A DNA stretch of 64,000 nt from Gigantopelta aegis (GCF_016097555.1 NC_054713.1:38349670-38413669), one strand, 5' to 3'. Shown: positions 23,338-35,080, counted from the stretch's first letter. Numbers and translations are program-made. Notes: generated from the sequence alone by a model not told the origin.

Positions 23338-23467
23338 CTCAGGAGCGTCGGAAGCAATTAAAAGCTGGTACGGCCATGAAAACAATAGGAAGAGAAAAAA
23401 ACCTTTCCTGTCCCAAAACATGGTACGGTATTGTCCGTACCGGCCGTACCGCTTCCGACGCCTCTGC
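23338..23467. mobile_element. Small MITE with CAGGAGCGTCGGAAGC ends
   Basis: The left end CAGGAGCGTCGGAAGC faces the right end GCTTCCGACGCCTCTG. The hAT-like CAGG start is suggestive. No clean target duplication is seen. Confidence 0.6.
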
Positions 23468-23625
23468 GTCCATAGTCCGTCCCACAGAGAACGCCTTTTT
23501 TCATGCTATGAAATTTACTACAACTAATTTATTTCGGAGCCAATTGATTTGTAAATTGCACATTAAAATAGTATTTTTATATTATTTCCAAAAGACTTTT
23601 ACTTTTCGTCTTACGTCAAACCAAA
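23468..23625. mobile_element. Partial MITE of the CTATAGTCCGTCCCA family
   Basis: CATAGTCCGTCCCAC, CGCCTTTTTTCATGCTATG and CTTTTACTTTTCGTCTTACG occur in the same order as in the inverse of 13468-13686. The right end is missing. Confidence 0.6.
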
Positions 23626-23894
23626 CTTTTTTCTTCTTTTTTTCAAATAATTTTTTTTTACAAAAAATTAACCCCCCCCCCACACACACACACACAAATC
23701 GAGTATCGTCAACCTAGCTAGGCTTTTGCCGTATGACGTCATACAAGATACATGACGTCATTCTTTGTAAACAAATATACAAGTTTTGTATTGTTATCGC
23801 ACTTATCGGGCTTATGTCACGTGACCTATATTACTTATCTAGTCATATTTTGACAATGAATACAATGATTGCGGGATAAAAATGTAATGCCTAT

Positions 23895-24063
23895 GAGCCT
23901 CTCCCCCCTCCCCCCCCCCCCCCCGAAAAAAATCCGGAAAGCATTATAGAAACTGAAAGAAAATTCTCTTCTTAACTGTTTAAGGAGTTTTAGACTATTA
24001 ACTACTCAGTTGCCACGCCCCCCCCCCCCCCCCCCCAACAAAAAATCCTAGCTACGGCCATGC
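23895..24063. mobile_element. Second copy of the CAGGGCCGTAGC-type MITE, left end decayed
   Basis: It shares CTGTTTAAGGAGTTTTAGAC and ACTACTCAGTTGCC with 2295-2458 and ends CTAGCTACGGCCATG. Poly-C runs flank the shared part. Confidence 0.6.
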
Positions 24064-24099
24064 TATACCCGTCATGTCAAGCTGAATTTTGTGATTTAA

Positions 24100-26320
24100 C
24101 TATGCTTGTCTGACTTTGATCATTGTTACTTCGCATATAGACAACCGAGGTTTGTGTTTAGTATTGTTTATTCCAAAAAACCTGTGAATTATGATCCAAA
24201 ATCAGAATCATGGTGGATGTATGCATAGTGCAACGTTTGACAACGGACATCCATATACACTCAATATGGCGACCGAGATGCAGCATGGGGGAGCAGAGTT
24301 CAGATACATGATGAACGCCCCACAACCCGGCCAAGCTCAGCAGCAGTCAGTGAGTACTGATAGTCATAGCGTTATGTTTCTGCCCGCATGGGCCAAAAGT
24401 CTGGTGGAAAGGCTCGTCAATATTGAACAACAGACTGCCAAGCTAGCGTGTTTGCCAGCAATAGAAAACAAGTTGTCCAATATTGAACAACAGACTGCCA
24501 AGCTAGCGTGTTTGCCAGCAATAGAAAACAAGTTGTCCAATATTGAACAACAGACTGCCAAGCTAGCGTGTTTGCCAGCAATAGAAAACAAGTTGTCCAA
24601 TATTGAACAAACAGACTGCCAAGCTAGCGTGTTTGCCAGCAATAGAAAACAAGTTGTCCAATATTGAACAACAGACTGCCAAGCTAGCGTGTTTGCCAGC
24701 AATAGAAAACAAGTTGTCCAATATTGAACAACAGACTGCCAAGCTAGCGTGTTTGCCAGCAATAGAAAACAAGTTGTCCAATATTGAACAACAGACTGCC
24801 AAGCTAGCGTGTTTGCCAGCAATAGAAAACAAGTTGTCCAATATTGAACAACAGACTGCCAAGCTAGCGTGTTTGCCAGCAATAGAAAACAAGTTGTCCA
24901 ATATTGAACAACAGACTGCCAAGCTAGCGTGTTTGCCAGCAATAGAAAACAAGTTGTCCAATATTGAACAACAGACTGCCAAGCTAGTGTGTTTGCCAGC
25001 AATAGAAAACAAGTTGTCCAATATTGAACAACAGACTGCCAAGCTAGCGTGTTTGCCAGCAATAGAAAACAAGTTGTCCAATATTGAACAACAGACTGCC
25101 AAGCTAGCGTGTTTGCCAGCAATAGAAAACAGGTTGTCCAATATTGAACAACAGACTGCCAAGCTAGCGTGTTTGCCAGCAATAGAAAACAAGTTGTCCA
25201 ATATTGAAAACAATGTCAGTAGACTTACAAATGAACTGAAAGCAACATGTGAAAGAGTCGGTGTGTTAGCAAATAGTTGCCAGTTTCTTAGTGATGCTTT
25301 CGATACATCCAAAAAGGAACGCGACAGCATTAGGCAAGCGGTGAAATCTTCTGAACAAAAGATCACCCGAGAAATTAACGACATAAATACTAGGCTGGAG
25401 ATTCTGCGTGTAAATTCAGATAAATTAAGCAGTGAATAAGCTGAATTACAAAAGATGGTGTATGATTTACAAACACGGTCCACGAGGAACAATTTATTGT
25501 TTACTGGACTCAAAGAAAATGATAAAGAAAATACTGAGGACATTCTGTACAACTTCTTAGAAAAGGAACTGAATTTTGATACATCACAACTTTATTTCGA
25601 TAGAGTACACAGATTAGGGAAATTGAAAAAAGACCGTGACGGTAAAACACTCAACTCCAACCCGAGACCAATTGTGGCCTGATTTGAGCGCTATTACGAC
25701 ACGGAAACCGTTCGCCGGAAGTCGTACATGTTAAAAGGAAAACCCTATGGAATAATGGAGCAGTATCCCCATCAGATCGTCGAGAGGCGTAGGCAACTGT
25801 ACCCACTGTTTAGGGAGGCCAAGCAAAACAACCAACAGGTTTCGTCTGTTGCTGTTGTAAACAAACTGTTATCACTGCTAGCAAAAAATACAACAGGACA
25901 ATCAGAAAGCATAGTAATTCTTATAATAAAAAAGTAGAAAAGAATCAAATGTAATAAAAAGTGACGCTAAGCATATTTTTAAAATAATAAAAGGTTCAAA
26001 AAAGTATTATCTAGCCCCTCCCTAGAAGAATTTGTCATTTATTTTAAGAATACCAGCTATTATAAAAATGAGGCAGATGATGTTGTTAACGTGGACGAGA
26101 TAGCTTCAGCAGTTGACTCGAATGACTTCTCAAACAAGCCAATAAAAGATGAAGAAATAAAGAAAGCAGTAAAGCAACTATATCTGTTTGTATCGTGGTA
26201 TATATGCTTTTGAAATCATCTTGATAATTTGTATGTTTATTATTATTTATGTTCCTCTGATGCCACCGAATGGGGGCCATGAGAGTAAATAAAGTTCTGT
26301 TCTCTTCTGTTCTGTGTACT
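24100..26320 (+). mobile_element. Internally deleted L1-type LINE
   Basis: ORF1 (24191-25930) is followed by a short ORF2 piece (about 26000-26190, with VDEIASAVDSNDFS and KDEEIKKAVKQL, as found just before the reverse transcriptase). Then come a 3' UTR and a tail of TTCTG-like repeats at about 26290-26315. The endonuclease and reverse transcriptase are missing, so it cannot move by itself. The tail resembles the TTCTG-ending LINE tails at 39000 and 42340. I found no target duplication. Confidence 0.75.
24191..25930 (+). pseudogene. LINE ORF1 protein with 60-bp repeat expansion
   Basis: The start (MIQNQNHGG) is followed by about 13 tandem copies of NIEQQTAKLACLPAIENKLS (24418-25205), then a coiled-coil-like stretch. 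After that comes QTRSTRNNLLFTGL, the start of the RNA-binding domain in L1-type ORF1 proteins. The next part, YMLKGKPYGIMEQYP and VVERRRQLYP-like sequence, fits the C-terminal domain. The repeats are almost identical in DNA, so the expansion is recent. One extra A in the fourth repeat (about 24610) shifts the frame, and in-frame stops follow at 25437 and 25680, so the gene is dead. ORF1 proteins trimerise by coiled coils and bind element RNA; the repeats lie where the coiled coil should be. Confidence 0.78.
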
Positions 26321-26827
26321 TTTCAGCTGTCTTCAATGAGATCAACTCACCAACAGATTATACATCCATTAATCTGCTGAATCCCAGATCCTTTTGGTGA
26401 GATCAGCTCAAAGCATATTTTTGCAGCAATCATTTACTTGTATAGTTACCTAAATCCAGCTAAACATTGCCATATATACTGAGTCAAATTAAAAGCTTCA
26501 CAACCGTTTCATCTTGGCTAATTAGCAAATATGATAGAAGAACGTGTTAAATAAGGTATTTTTTAATTGTATGACGTCCAAAGAAAGAATAGGAATAAAT
26601 GTTGAGTCAAAAATCAGTTCGATGCGTCCACAGCATTCATCAAAACCACAAACAGTCAAAATGGTAATTCACAAGCAGGGTCGTCTGATGGAATCACAGG
26701 TTCAGTAGCGCGTATGCCCTCCATGTGTTACCACAACTGCAAGGCAATGCGTACTCATTGATTGCCTGATGTGTGTAAAGACTGCATTATGGATACGGCG
26801 CCATTGTTCCACTAATGAGACACCAGG

Positions 26828-28026
26828 TTACTGCAACGTCTGTGGACGGTTCCTGAGAGTGCGCAGTCGTCTTCCCAGGAGATCCCAGACATGCTCGATG
26901 GGATGAAGGTCGTGCGACCTTGAAGGCCAATCCATGACATTGATGCCAGCGTTCCTCGGGTAATCCCTTGTCAAGATGGCCGTGTGGAGTCTGGCGTTGT
27001 CATGCTGAAAGATCAGGCCTGGACCATGAGCTGCCATGAAGGGCACAACTTACTGGGCCAGCACCTGGTCTCGGTATGCAGCAGCGTTGAGGTTGCCACG
27101 GATGACAAGTAGTCGAGAACGGCAATTTCCAAAGAAAGTGCCCCAAACCATTACACCACCGCCTTTGAATATGTCGACTTTACTGATACAACACTGAGCA
27201 TGACGTTCACCACATCATCTCCAAACCCTCTGCCTGCCATCGGCAAATTGCAGTGTGAATTTTCAATTCATCGCTAAACACGACTCTGCTTCATTTCCTC
27301 TGTTTGTTTTGTTTTAACGACACCACTAGAGCACACTGATTTATTAATTATCGGCTATCGGATGTCAAACATATGGCCATTTTGACACAGTCATAGAGAG
27401 GAAACCTGCTACATTTTTCCATTAGTAGCAAGGGATCTTTTATATGCATCATCCCACAGACAGGATAGCACATACCACAGCCCTTGATATACCATTCGTG
27501 GCGCACTGGCTGTGACGAGAAATAGCCTAATGCGCCCACCGACGAGGATCGATCCCAGACCGACCGCGCATCAAGCGAGCGCTTTACGACTGGGATACGT
27601 AACGCCCCCTCCATTCCTCCATCGCAAGTGGTTTTGTGCCCACAGTTGACGTTGACGTAGGTGAAATTGGATCAAAATGGTTCCAACATATGGGCGCCGT
27701 GCGTGGAGGTGACCGGTTCGCAGCCGATTTCGGATCGTTTGCGTGGACACCCGACGTCTGAAAAGTTCATTACTGGTTGCTGTAGCTGACATGAAATGGT
27801 TCCGGAGGTAACGTAACACAATATGACGGTAATCTGCCTGTGACGTCACACGTGGTCTACCCGGTCGGGGGCGATCAGCTGTGATGCCCGTTTGTTGTGC
27901 TCGTGTCCGCAGATTATAAATTGCCCGTCGACTGCAACCCAACGCTTTTGCAACGTCAGCTACTGACGTTCCCGCGTGCAACATGCCGACGGCACGTTCA
28001 CGCTGCACATTTGTGAGCCGTGGCAT
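26828..28026 (-). pseudogene. Tc1-family transposase remnant
   Basis: The likely start is MPRLTNVQRERAVGMLHAG at 28026, followed by a helix-turn-helix (SVADVAKALGCSRRAIYNLR), a GRPR hook and a second DNA-binding part. The first catalytic Asp lies in a VFSDE-like context near 27270, the second in QHDNARLH and the Glu in PIEHVWD, the Tc1 DDE triad. It is interrupted by the SINE at 27302-27611 and by an in-frame stop after LAQ near 27048. It would have cut and pasted the element. Confidence 0.85.
27302..27611 (-). repeat. tRNA-headed SINE inside the Tc1 transposase
   Basis: Full reverse copy from TGTTTTGTTTTAACGACACC to the head GCGCTTTACGACTGGG. The flanks TTCATTTCCTC and TCCATTCCTCC are a possible imperfect target duplication. 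Confidence 0.9.
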
Positions 28027-28322
28027 CGAAACAGGTCTTAACAAATATCGTTTTAATGTGGTTGTTTGTTGTGTCAGACTACTGTGAGCAAGTAAAGATG
28101 AAAACACGTGTGCTATTGTAGTCACGTGAACAGTGGCACATGCAAAACCACTTTTGGCTCAATTGTGTTGTGCACGTGCTATGAATCGGGTCACGTGGGC
28201 TGTGATGGGCTGCAAATGGAGTGTAGACATTGCCATTACAATATTTATTCCTGAAAAATACCTGCTTTCAACACTCACTGACTTTATTTAAATTTTAGAT
28301 TGTGAAGTTTTTAATTTGAGTA

Positions 28323-29245
28323 TATGTACCATTACAACTGAATCATCCTTATCTGTGAACGGCGATTCCAAAGTGATAATGAAAGAACAATTCACCCAGT
28401 GGTATGCCGACAAATTTTCAGCGCACTTGAACAGTAAAAAACGAAGAAACGGTCGACCTCAGGTTTGGCATGCTAAAATCCATTCACCCGCGATGAATCG
28501 TGTCGGCTTTTGACAGGGTGGTCAAAGACCCTGCGATTGTCACACGTGGCTGGCATATTGCTGGACTATAGGGCAATTAGTCTGTCTCGTCTACGATGAA
28601 TTGTTTTCCAGTTGTGTTTTATAAATATGTTATAATTTTAATCTTTGTTGTTTTTGTTTTAATAATGTAGGACACATAGACAAAACTTAGAAATAAATGC
28701 GTCATATTATTAATGCGAATAACACGAACTTGCATTTTTCGCATTAATATTATGATATCATTAATTTCAGGATCTACAGTATTCATGAGCAAACAATTGA
28801 TGGACATCTAAATAACTAATAACTAAATGTGAATAACCTTACTGCATATTTACTATCCATGTCAGAGGTAGTTTTTAGAAAAGGGAAGCCTTAACATTTC
28901 AAAAGGGTGGATTTTACAGAACCTAATTACCGAGGGTATATAGATATCATCCACCGAGGGTGCTTTTCCTTTAATATGGTATACCGCTAGATTGTTACAG
29001 ACAACAATCTAAATCAAGTGAAATACGTTTCTTGAACTTTAATAAACATTTTCAATGTCGTTCACAAAATAAACTTTTAGTGTTTTCCTTATATAAAGAA
29101 TTTTCTGAAAATAACTTTGTTGTAGAGAATGAGATAAGTTTAATTAATTTACTTCACCTTCCTCGAAATGTTGTATTTGACTATTTACAGACCGTATTCC
29201 TGGCTTTAAGTGTTTCCAGTTTAAGTCACGTAAGAAGACATTACC

Positions 29246-29278
<33 letters not shown>

Positions 29279-29790
29279 TTTGAACGTTATTGTTCTTTTA
29301 AAAATAATCATAATAAAAATTAAATATATAAAATATTATTAATAAGTACGATTAAATTTAATTATCCAGATTAACTTTTATTTCTTTTAGTTTCATCTGG
29401 GTATGAATTTATTAAAAAAAAAAAAATAATAAATAAATTAAAAACAGCATCGCCGATTCAGTTTGAGGAAGCTTTATTAGTATTATCTGATTTAATATCT
29501 ACCACGATGAACCTAATGCTTGGCACACACTTATCGATTAACGCCGATTCAACAGTGGCGTTGGCGTTAAGCGGTAGGTGTGTGTATAACATGGAACGTT
29601 TGCTCCTTCGGGCGTAGCCTAGCAACCTTTGAGTTCAATGTTATAAATAGATTTGGTTTTCAAAGCCACTTATAGATTAAAAGCTAAAAACCAACCATGT
29701 ATCCTATGGATTTTTTTTTTTTTTTTTTCATGAGATGTAGGTTGGGATCTATTACATCTTCTTTTTTTCATCCAATCAATAATTAATAAC
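28323..29790. other. No gene recognised; short palindromic MITE near 29519-29590
   Basis: A 65-residue frame at 28316-28513 (with QFTQWYADKFSAHL) is protein-like but matches no family I can name. 29519-29590 resembles the small MITE at 14807 (GCTTGGCACACACTTATCGA). The rest is AT-rich. Confidence 0.45.
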
Positions 29791-29843
29791 TATATTAACA
29801 TAAATGACGTCATATTATAAGTCACGTGTTATCTACAAAATAG

Positions 29844-29851
29844 TATAAATA
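29844..29851 (+). promoter_or_regulatory. TATA box of the copy A capsid operon
   Basis: TATAAATA about 87 bp before the small protein start, with TGACGTCA and GTCACGTG upstream. The same layout precedes the capsid genes of the other copies. Confidence 0.6.
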
Positions 29852-29895
29852 TCACAATTTTAAATAAAACTGTCACTCTTACAAAATCATTTGTA

Positions 29896-30294
29896 ATGAA
29901 ACGACGCACGAAAAAAAAAAAAATAATCACAATTATTATGTTCGCAGCTTTTGCATTTACAGCCATAGAAGTAATAGAAGAAATATTTGCTATTGCAAAT
30001 ATTGAAGCAGTCGAAGCAATAGTAGAAACAACAGCTCAAGCACTTGAAGAAATATTAGGATCTGATTCAATAATTTTAGAAAAAGCAACAACAGCATCAG
30101 AAGCTATAGTCAAGACTGTTACTTCAGCTGCAGTTGATTATACGAAATCACAGATAAAAGAAGCAATCAACGAAGTTGCAACCCCAGAACAAAGAAGAAA
30201 AAGAGAAGAAGAAGAATCGAATGTAGAACGAGATTATTTTGCTTCTAGACAAGTATATCGTACATCATCAAATAATACACCAAAATCATCATAG
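29896..30294 (+). CDS. Small capsid-side protein, copy A
   Basis: The frame is open for 132 residues; homology with the other copies begins at an internal Met (MFAAFAFTAIEVIEEI, 29938). The layout is the same as in units B and E: a hydrophobic, Ala/Ile/Glu-rich start, an SYTKS-like motif (here DYTKSQIKEAINE), and a basic RRKREEEE segment. Its stop is immediately followed by the VP start, with no gap. The function is not known; see the unit B entry. Confidence 0.65.
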   Translation: MKRRTKKKKIITIIMFAAFAFTAIEVIEEIFAIANIEAVEAIVETTAQALEEILGSDSIILEKATTASEAIVKTVTSAAVDYTKSQIKEAINEVATPEQRRKREEEESNVERDYFASRQVYRTSSNNTPKSS

Positions 30295-31240
30295 ATGAGT
30301 AAAAGAAATTTTACTAAAGGTGAAATAACAAAGTTGTGGGCTATAGCAAAAGCAAGAGCAATAGCAAAATATTTACAACTGGGATTCACAAGACCTGAAG
30401 CTCAACAAGAGTGGTTATCTTTACGTAGACAATATCCAAACGCCTTTATACCTAATAAGGTAATATATGATCATATAAGTCATATTGAACAAGGATATTT
30501 AAGTGAGAATCCAACACAAGAATCAGAAGTTGATATAGAACAATCATTAGATACTATACCAGAAACACTAATAGAAGATATACCAATTCAAGGACCTTCG
30601 TCCAAATCACCTGGACCAAAAAGGACAAGAAATAGTCAACTATCTCCAACACTATCTGAAGATGTTATCGGATCTACATCATCCAGTGGAGTATTCCCTA
30701 GTCCGCAAGAAAATGTTATGGACACTGATGCTATTGATCAACAAGAAGTCACTCCAAATGGTGGTAGTGAAATTATGCAGGGAGCTCCTATGGCATCTGC
30801 TATGGGGAACAACGTCTTATACCAAGGATTTGGAGGAACAACGAAAACACAGAACCCACAGATTATAACAGTAAAAAAAAAAAACATTCAAAAGAACATT
30901 TACATCTGCTATAAACTTTACTAAACAAAGAAAAGCTGAAATGAAAATTATAAATAATTCCCATACATTGGGATGGCCTGAAGCTGTTGGTGATCATAGT
31001 ATATGTGAGTTTCATTTTAATCATGCTGGTCATATCATACCTTATTTTTATAAGAATGCAAGTATGAAACCAGAAGACTGGAATCTTCCAGATGAGTTTA
31101 TTGGATATAAAATTTAAAAATTTGGATATAATATACCTAATATGATGTTACATGTATTAAATAACAATAAAAGCGATTCTTACGAAGTGTCAGTATTAGC
31201 TCCACCTAATGCTAGAGTATGGACCTTTACAGAGACTAAG
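30295..31240 (+). pseudogene. VP capsid protein part, copy A (fossil)
   Basis: The N-terminus (ITKLWAIAKARAIAKYLQLG, with AFIPNKVIY further on) and the GGSEIMQGAPMASA motif match the VP of units B, C and E. Later matches include DEFIGYKI and APPNAR. Broken, with a few breaks. Confidence 0.78.
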
Positions 31241-31249
31241 GATACCGCA

Positions 31250-31865
31250 ACAAAGGATCGATCATCTGATAAGGCAATTCCGGAATACATGGTTAAAGAC
31301 AAAGGTGCAGAATCATTCAATTTCTTCTACTCTTTGATCAAGCAGTATCCGGATGTCACTAGATTGAACACCATGATCAGTAAGTTTGATTGTAATTCAA
31401 AAGAATTTAAAGCACTTTGTACGACAGTTGCCAATGCATCTGGTGTGAAAATGTTTAACGCTGCTAGAGCGAAATATGTAAATGAAATGTCTAAACAATT
31501 TGCTCTTGGAACAATCAATGCCCTTCCTGATAAGTTAGACAAATACATGTCCCCTGATGATTCCTTTCGCATGTTCAATGCATGGTGCGTAGAACAAGAA
31601 ATCCCAGAACGTTGGTTATGTTTTGATTAACAGTTTGTTAAAAGGAAAGGGGAAGAAAAAGGTTGGGATATATTTACATGGAGAATCAGATAGTGGCAAG
31701 ACAATGATCTCTAGTAGCATGTTTGAATGTGTATCATGCACTGGCAAAATTGCCAAGGATAACTTTCCATGGCAAATGTTAGGTGGTAAACGTGTCGTAA
31801 TTGGTGAAGAAATTGCTGTTGTTCAGAGCAAAAAAAAAGGAAATAAGCGACGTTATCGGAAATAA
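31250..31865 (+). pseudogene. NS1 part, copy A (fossil)
   Basis: Matches the middle of NS1: SKEFKALCTTVANASG, DKYMSPDDSFRMFN, then the helicase Walker A region (GESDSGKTM) and DNFPWQMLGGKRVVIGEE. Broken. Confidence 0.78.
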
Positions 31866-31961
31866 CGTTGCCCGACGAGGTCAAGTTCGTCGAAAAAGGA
31901 ACAAACACGCATTTTAATGATGGGATGCTTTAATTTAGTTAACGAGGATGTTTTATAAAAG

Positions 31962-31965
<4 letters not shown>

Positions 31966-31999
<34 letters not shown>
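31966..31999. repeat. Poly-A run
   Basis: About 33 A residues. No retroposon body recognised on its 5' side apart from copy A. Confidence 0.85.
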
Positions 32000-32001
<2 letters not shown>

Positions 32002-32202
32002 TACTTGAGAAATAAGAAAATCGATCCAAAATTGCGAGTCTTTAGCACCTTGTCTCTTTTATGTAGTCGGGATCGAAAGTTGTGTTATAAATACACGTTA
32101 AATGGCTATAACATTGACATGTATGAAGAGAGTATAAACAAAATATTGTGAAAATATATCAAATTTACCAAAATACAACAATTTTATTTATTTATACTAA
32201 TC

Positions 32203-32785
32203 TGTGTCATGTCCAATCTGATTAAAATTAGCACTACTGGTCTACCAGTAGATCTAACAGCATTGCGTGGATTCTCATGTCCAGGTGACATTTCAACTAT
32301 AAATAACAATTTAAATATCGACCAATTACACTTCACCTTTTATAGCGTTATTCGGGGGCATACACATTCTAAAAATATCGGGCGAGACTATTTATGCAAT
32401 GGGCGAAACTTGTTGGTCTATTTCAACATTAAAAAACAGGGGGGAAAGTGCAGTAATAAACTCTGGATTGTATACTAGTATAAACAGATTTTATGGCTAT
32501 ACCATCACGGTGGGGTTTTTTTCGTCTTGAAACGAATTTTATATAAAATTTTATATTGAAATTGGTTTCCGGGATACTTCGTAATTCACCCGAATCATTT
32601 CAATACCCTCGGAATAATCCCGAATGTTTTCAAATTCTTTTCAAATCACTGGCATGATTTTGCAAGTTAGGTTCTGAATGGTCGAATGAAAGGTCAACTG
32701 GACATGAGCTTCAAAGGGGTGCTGTTAGATCCACAGGTATAGTAATTAACCAGTGGAGCTAATTTTAATTAGATTGTGTCATGTC
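32203..32785. mobile_element. Non-coding element with ~85-bp terminal inverted repeats
   Basis: The left arm has ATCTGATTAAAATTAGC and AGATCTAACAGCATTGCG; the right arm has the inverse (CTGTTAGATCC, then GCTAATTTTAATTAGAT). The 89-residue frame inside overlaps the left arm and is not a recognised protein. The superfamily is unknown. Confidence 0.6.
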
Positions 32786-33215
32786 GTGCTCGCATCGGTC
32801 ATACATAGATCTACTTGACCCATTAATTTATGTTGAAGAGGACCCTCCACCTCAGTGTGAGCACTGTCAGTGTATCCTGACGGTGCGCCACATTTTGGTG
32901 GAGTGTAAGCATCAGAAGGAGACTAGAAAAAGATATATTTGGTCAAAGAAATGTGATGGAATCCTTTCGATTCCATCCAGAACTTATATTACAATTTCGA
33001 CGAGATACTGACTTTTATTCTAAATTTTAATACTAGTATTACCTATCCGTGATAGTTGTAATTTTTGCACAGTTCTTTACACTGTGTTTTTATTTAACTC
33101 TTGAATTTTATATTGATGGTTATCATTACATTATTTTTGCATTTACCATAGTTTGACACCCAATAGCCAATGTATTTTTTGTGCTGGGGTGTCATTAAAT
33201 ATCTATTCTATTCTG
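32770..33215 (+). mobile_element. 5'-truncated non-LTR retrotransposon, 3' end
   Basis: A frame at 32781-33011 contains PQCEHCQCILTVRHILVEC, the Cys-His motif found at the C-terminus of Jockey/CR1-like reverse transcriptases. The 3' UTR ends TTTGACACCCAATAGCC and GGGTGTCATTAAATATC with an ATTCT tail. Shorter copies of the same end are at 39339-39618 and 57355-57600. Confidence 0.75.
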
Positions 33216-34185
33216 TCTGTGGCAATAGTCTGTGGTTATAACTTCTTTCTGTATACTATGGGTAATACGTGTCTAGGAATTATTATATATCGTAATTTGA
33301 TTGTCGGACAAATTATTCTTTCATAATAAATGCTAATTATAATTTTCATTGTGGTTAAGTTGTATTGTGTTTATGGACCAGAGTAACTTGCCTATCCCAA
33401 ATTATATATGTGTAGGGAGTATCACTAATTAATGGGGTTTTATGCCAGAGATAACCTGCCTACTTATGGTGTATTGGAGTAAAGTATATACCCCGCCTTT
33501 TCACCCCAACCGCTGACGGGTTGTAACTAAACTATATTAATAATATTATGTTTTGATGCAGGTGTCATACCTGTAACATAGACAACAGGATAGTTCGTGA
33601 TCCATGATTATTACTTGATTCTAGTGGTTAGTCAACCAGGTCAGGTAGAGTACGTGTACCGTTTATCTCATAACAAATAAATGAAATTATCAACCGAGTC
33701 TATGTTAATCAATATTTGTCGAGACTCTGCCGAGACAAACACCGATTAACTAGAAGAGGTTGATATTTTACATATTAAAAAAAACAACACGAATAGCTAA
33801 TTCTATTTACCATATAGCACTTCTAACATAACATTTTAATTAAATTTTTAGTAAATCACAGTACTAAAGTCGCCATCATCGGTAATATGACGTCATCACG
33901 ATTAGCACGAGTTTATTTTGCGCAAGAATATATACCACGAGACCGCGTAGCGGTCGAGTGGTATGTTCTTTCGCAAAATAAACGAGTGCAATAAATAGGA
34001 AGCGAAATTACCTCCCACTGTCAGTGATGTCATGTATATGGAACTGATGAACCCGTTACGGGTGAAAGGCGCTTATTCCATTAAAACGTGAAATTCTATA
34101 TTGTTTATATATTCATCCGATACACTTCATTCTAATAACATATATATATATATATTTGTTTTTTGTTGTTGTTGGTTTTTTTGTT

Positions 34186-34231
<46 letters not shown>

Positions 34232-34345
34232 GGAGGGGGGGGGTTGTAAGTGTAAAAACACATTTAAGGAATAAATGAAGTATAATTAAAACATCTATGG
34301 TATTATTTAATAATAACAGGGTGGCATTACACTGTCCTTGCCTAT
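33216..34345. other. No gene recognised; palindromes
   Basis: 33710-33765 can fold (GAGTCT and AGACTC pairs). 33905-33990 is a long palindrome around GACCGCGTAGCGGTC. Its outer motif, AATAAACGAGTGCAATAAAT, recurs in slightly altered form near 36683-36702. A poly-T tract follows at about 34172-34230. Confidence 0.5.
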
Positions 34346-34480
34346 TGCTATTTTAAGGAGATGGAAAGTTACGCCATTGGAATACTGACATCATTCAAAT
34401 TTATAAGTAGCTATATTATTACAATACTACGCCACTTTAAAATAAAAACTAATCTACTAACATTGACCCCTGTCAAAGTA
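34346..34480 (+). repeat. Dispersed repeat R, partial
   Basis: Shares GCTATATTATTACAATACTA and TTGACCCCTGTCAAAG-type sequence with 40684-40985 and, inverted, 43708-44025. Confidence 0.65.
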
Positions 34481-34584
34481 ATTCCGAGAGCAGACAACGC
34501 AAAAAAATTACTCAATCTCAAATGACGTCACATGCATGCAATTTGCATGGCGTTGCCAAGACGTTACTGTCTCAGACTCTGTTA

Positions 34585-35080
34585 AGGGCCTGCTACACGA
34601 TACGATAGAATCGGACCGAGTCACTCGCACCAGTCAATCGGACCGATTGAATCGGACGTGGTGCCACACGGTACTTGTCAGTCGTATGGAACGTGACGTC
34701 ATTGAAAAACGTCCTTGCTGTAACCATGGTAAACAATGTCGTGTGTTGATAAGAAGGCGGCTGTCGTAACGTTTTTGTTTTTATATAAATGACTGAACAC
34801 ATCCCACACAGAGTTGTGCCCCTGATGAGCTGTTGGGTCTGTGCCGACGACAAGCGAACAGAGTTTTTCACCATTACACTCAGAACGTTGAGGTTATCTG
34901 TGCCATGATCTGATTGGTCAACGTCACCAAACGTCCGATTCAATCGTATGAAAATAGAACAGGTTCTAAACTTCGACTCGTACGAGTGATTCGGGCCGAT
35001 TCAATCGTATGGCATGCCAAACGTCACGATTTGCTTGTTGGCGTACCAATCCGAGTCACTCGTATCGTGTAGCGTGGCCT
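34585..35080. mobile_element. PIF/Harbinger-type MITE (496 bp)
   Basis: The ends are inverted: GGGCCTGCTACACGATACGA at the left and, inverted, GGCCACGCTACACGATACGA at the right. TTA flanks both sides (34582-34584 and 35081-35083). A 3-bp TTA duplication is typical of PIF/Harbinger. The uninterrupted site is seen in the related sequence at about 7806-7825. Non-coding. Confidence 0.75.

Larger units (their letters stand above)
26477..28322 (-). mobile_element. Tc1-like DNA transposon, dead, split by a SINE
   Basis: The ends are inverted: TACTGAGTCAAATTAAAAGC at the left, and ACTTCACAATC preceded by TACTCAAATTAAAA in the inverse of the right. TA lies at both borders. Without the SINE it is about 1.5 kb, normal for Tc1. 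The transposase is on the reverse strand. This is an ordinary decayed DNA transposon. Confidence 0.85.
29790..31880 (+). mobile_element. Older densovirus-like element (copy A), broken and rearranged
   Basis: Parvoviridae-related fossil. It carries a promoter, the small capsid-side protein and a VP part, then a piece of NS1, all on the + strand rather than facing each other as in the later units. Its proteins are clearly more diverged from the other copies than those are from one another, so it seems an older or separate insertion. It has several breaks. No telomere hairpin is recognised at either side. Confidence 0.8.

Noticed and set aside
24418-25205. CRISPR-like regular repeat array
   Set aside because: There are no spacers; the 60-bp units are directly adjacent and coding, in an animal genome.
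24364-25552. Two long reverse-strand frames of 272 and 329 residues
   Set aside because: They are mirror frames of the 60-bp LINE repeat. The forward frame has recognisable ORF1 motifs.
32209-32478. 89-residue frame as a gene
   Set aside because: It overlaps the inverted repeat of a non-coding element and has no recognised motif.
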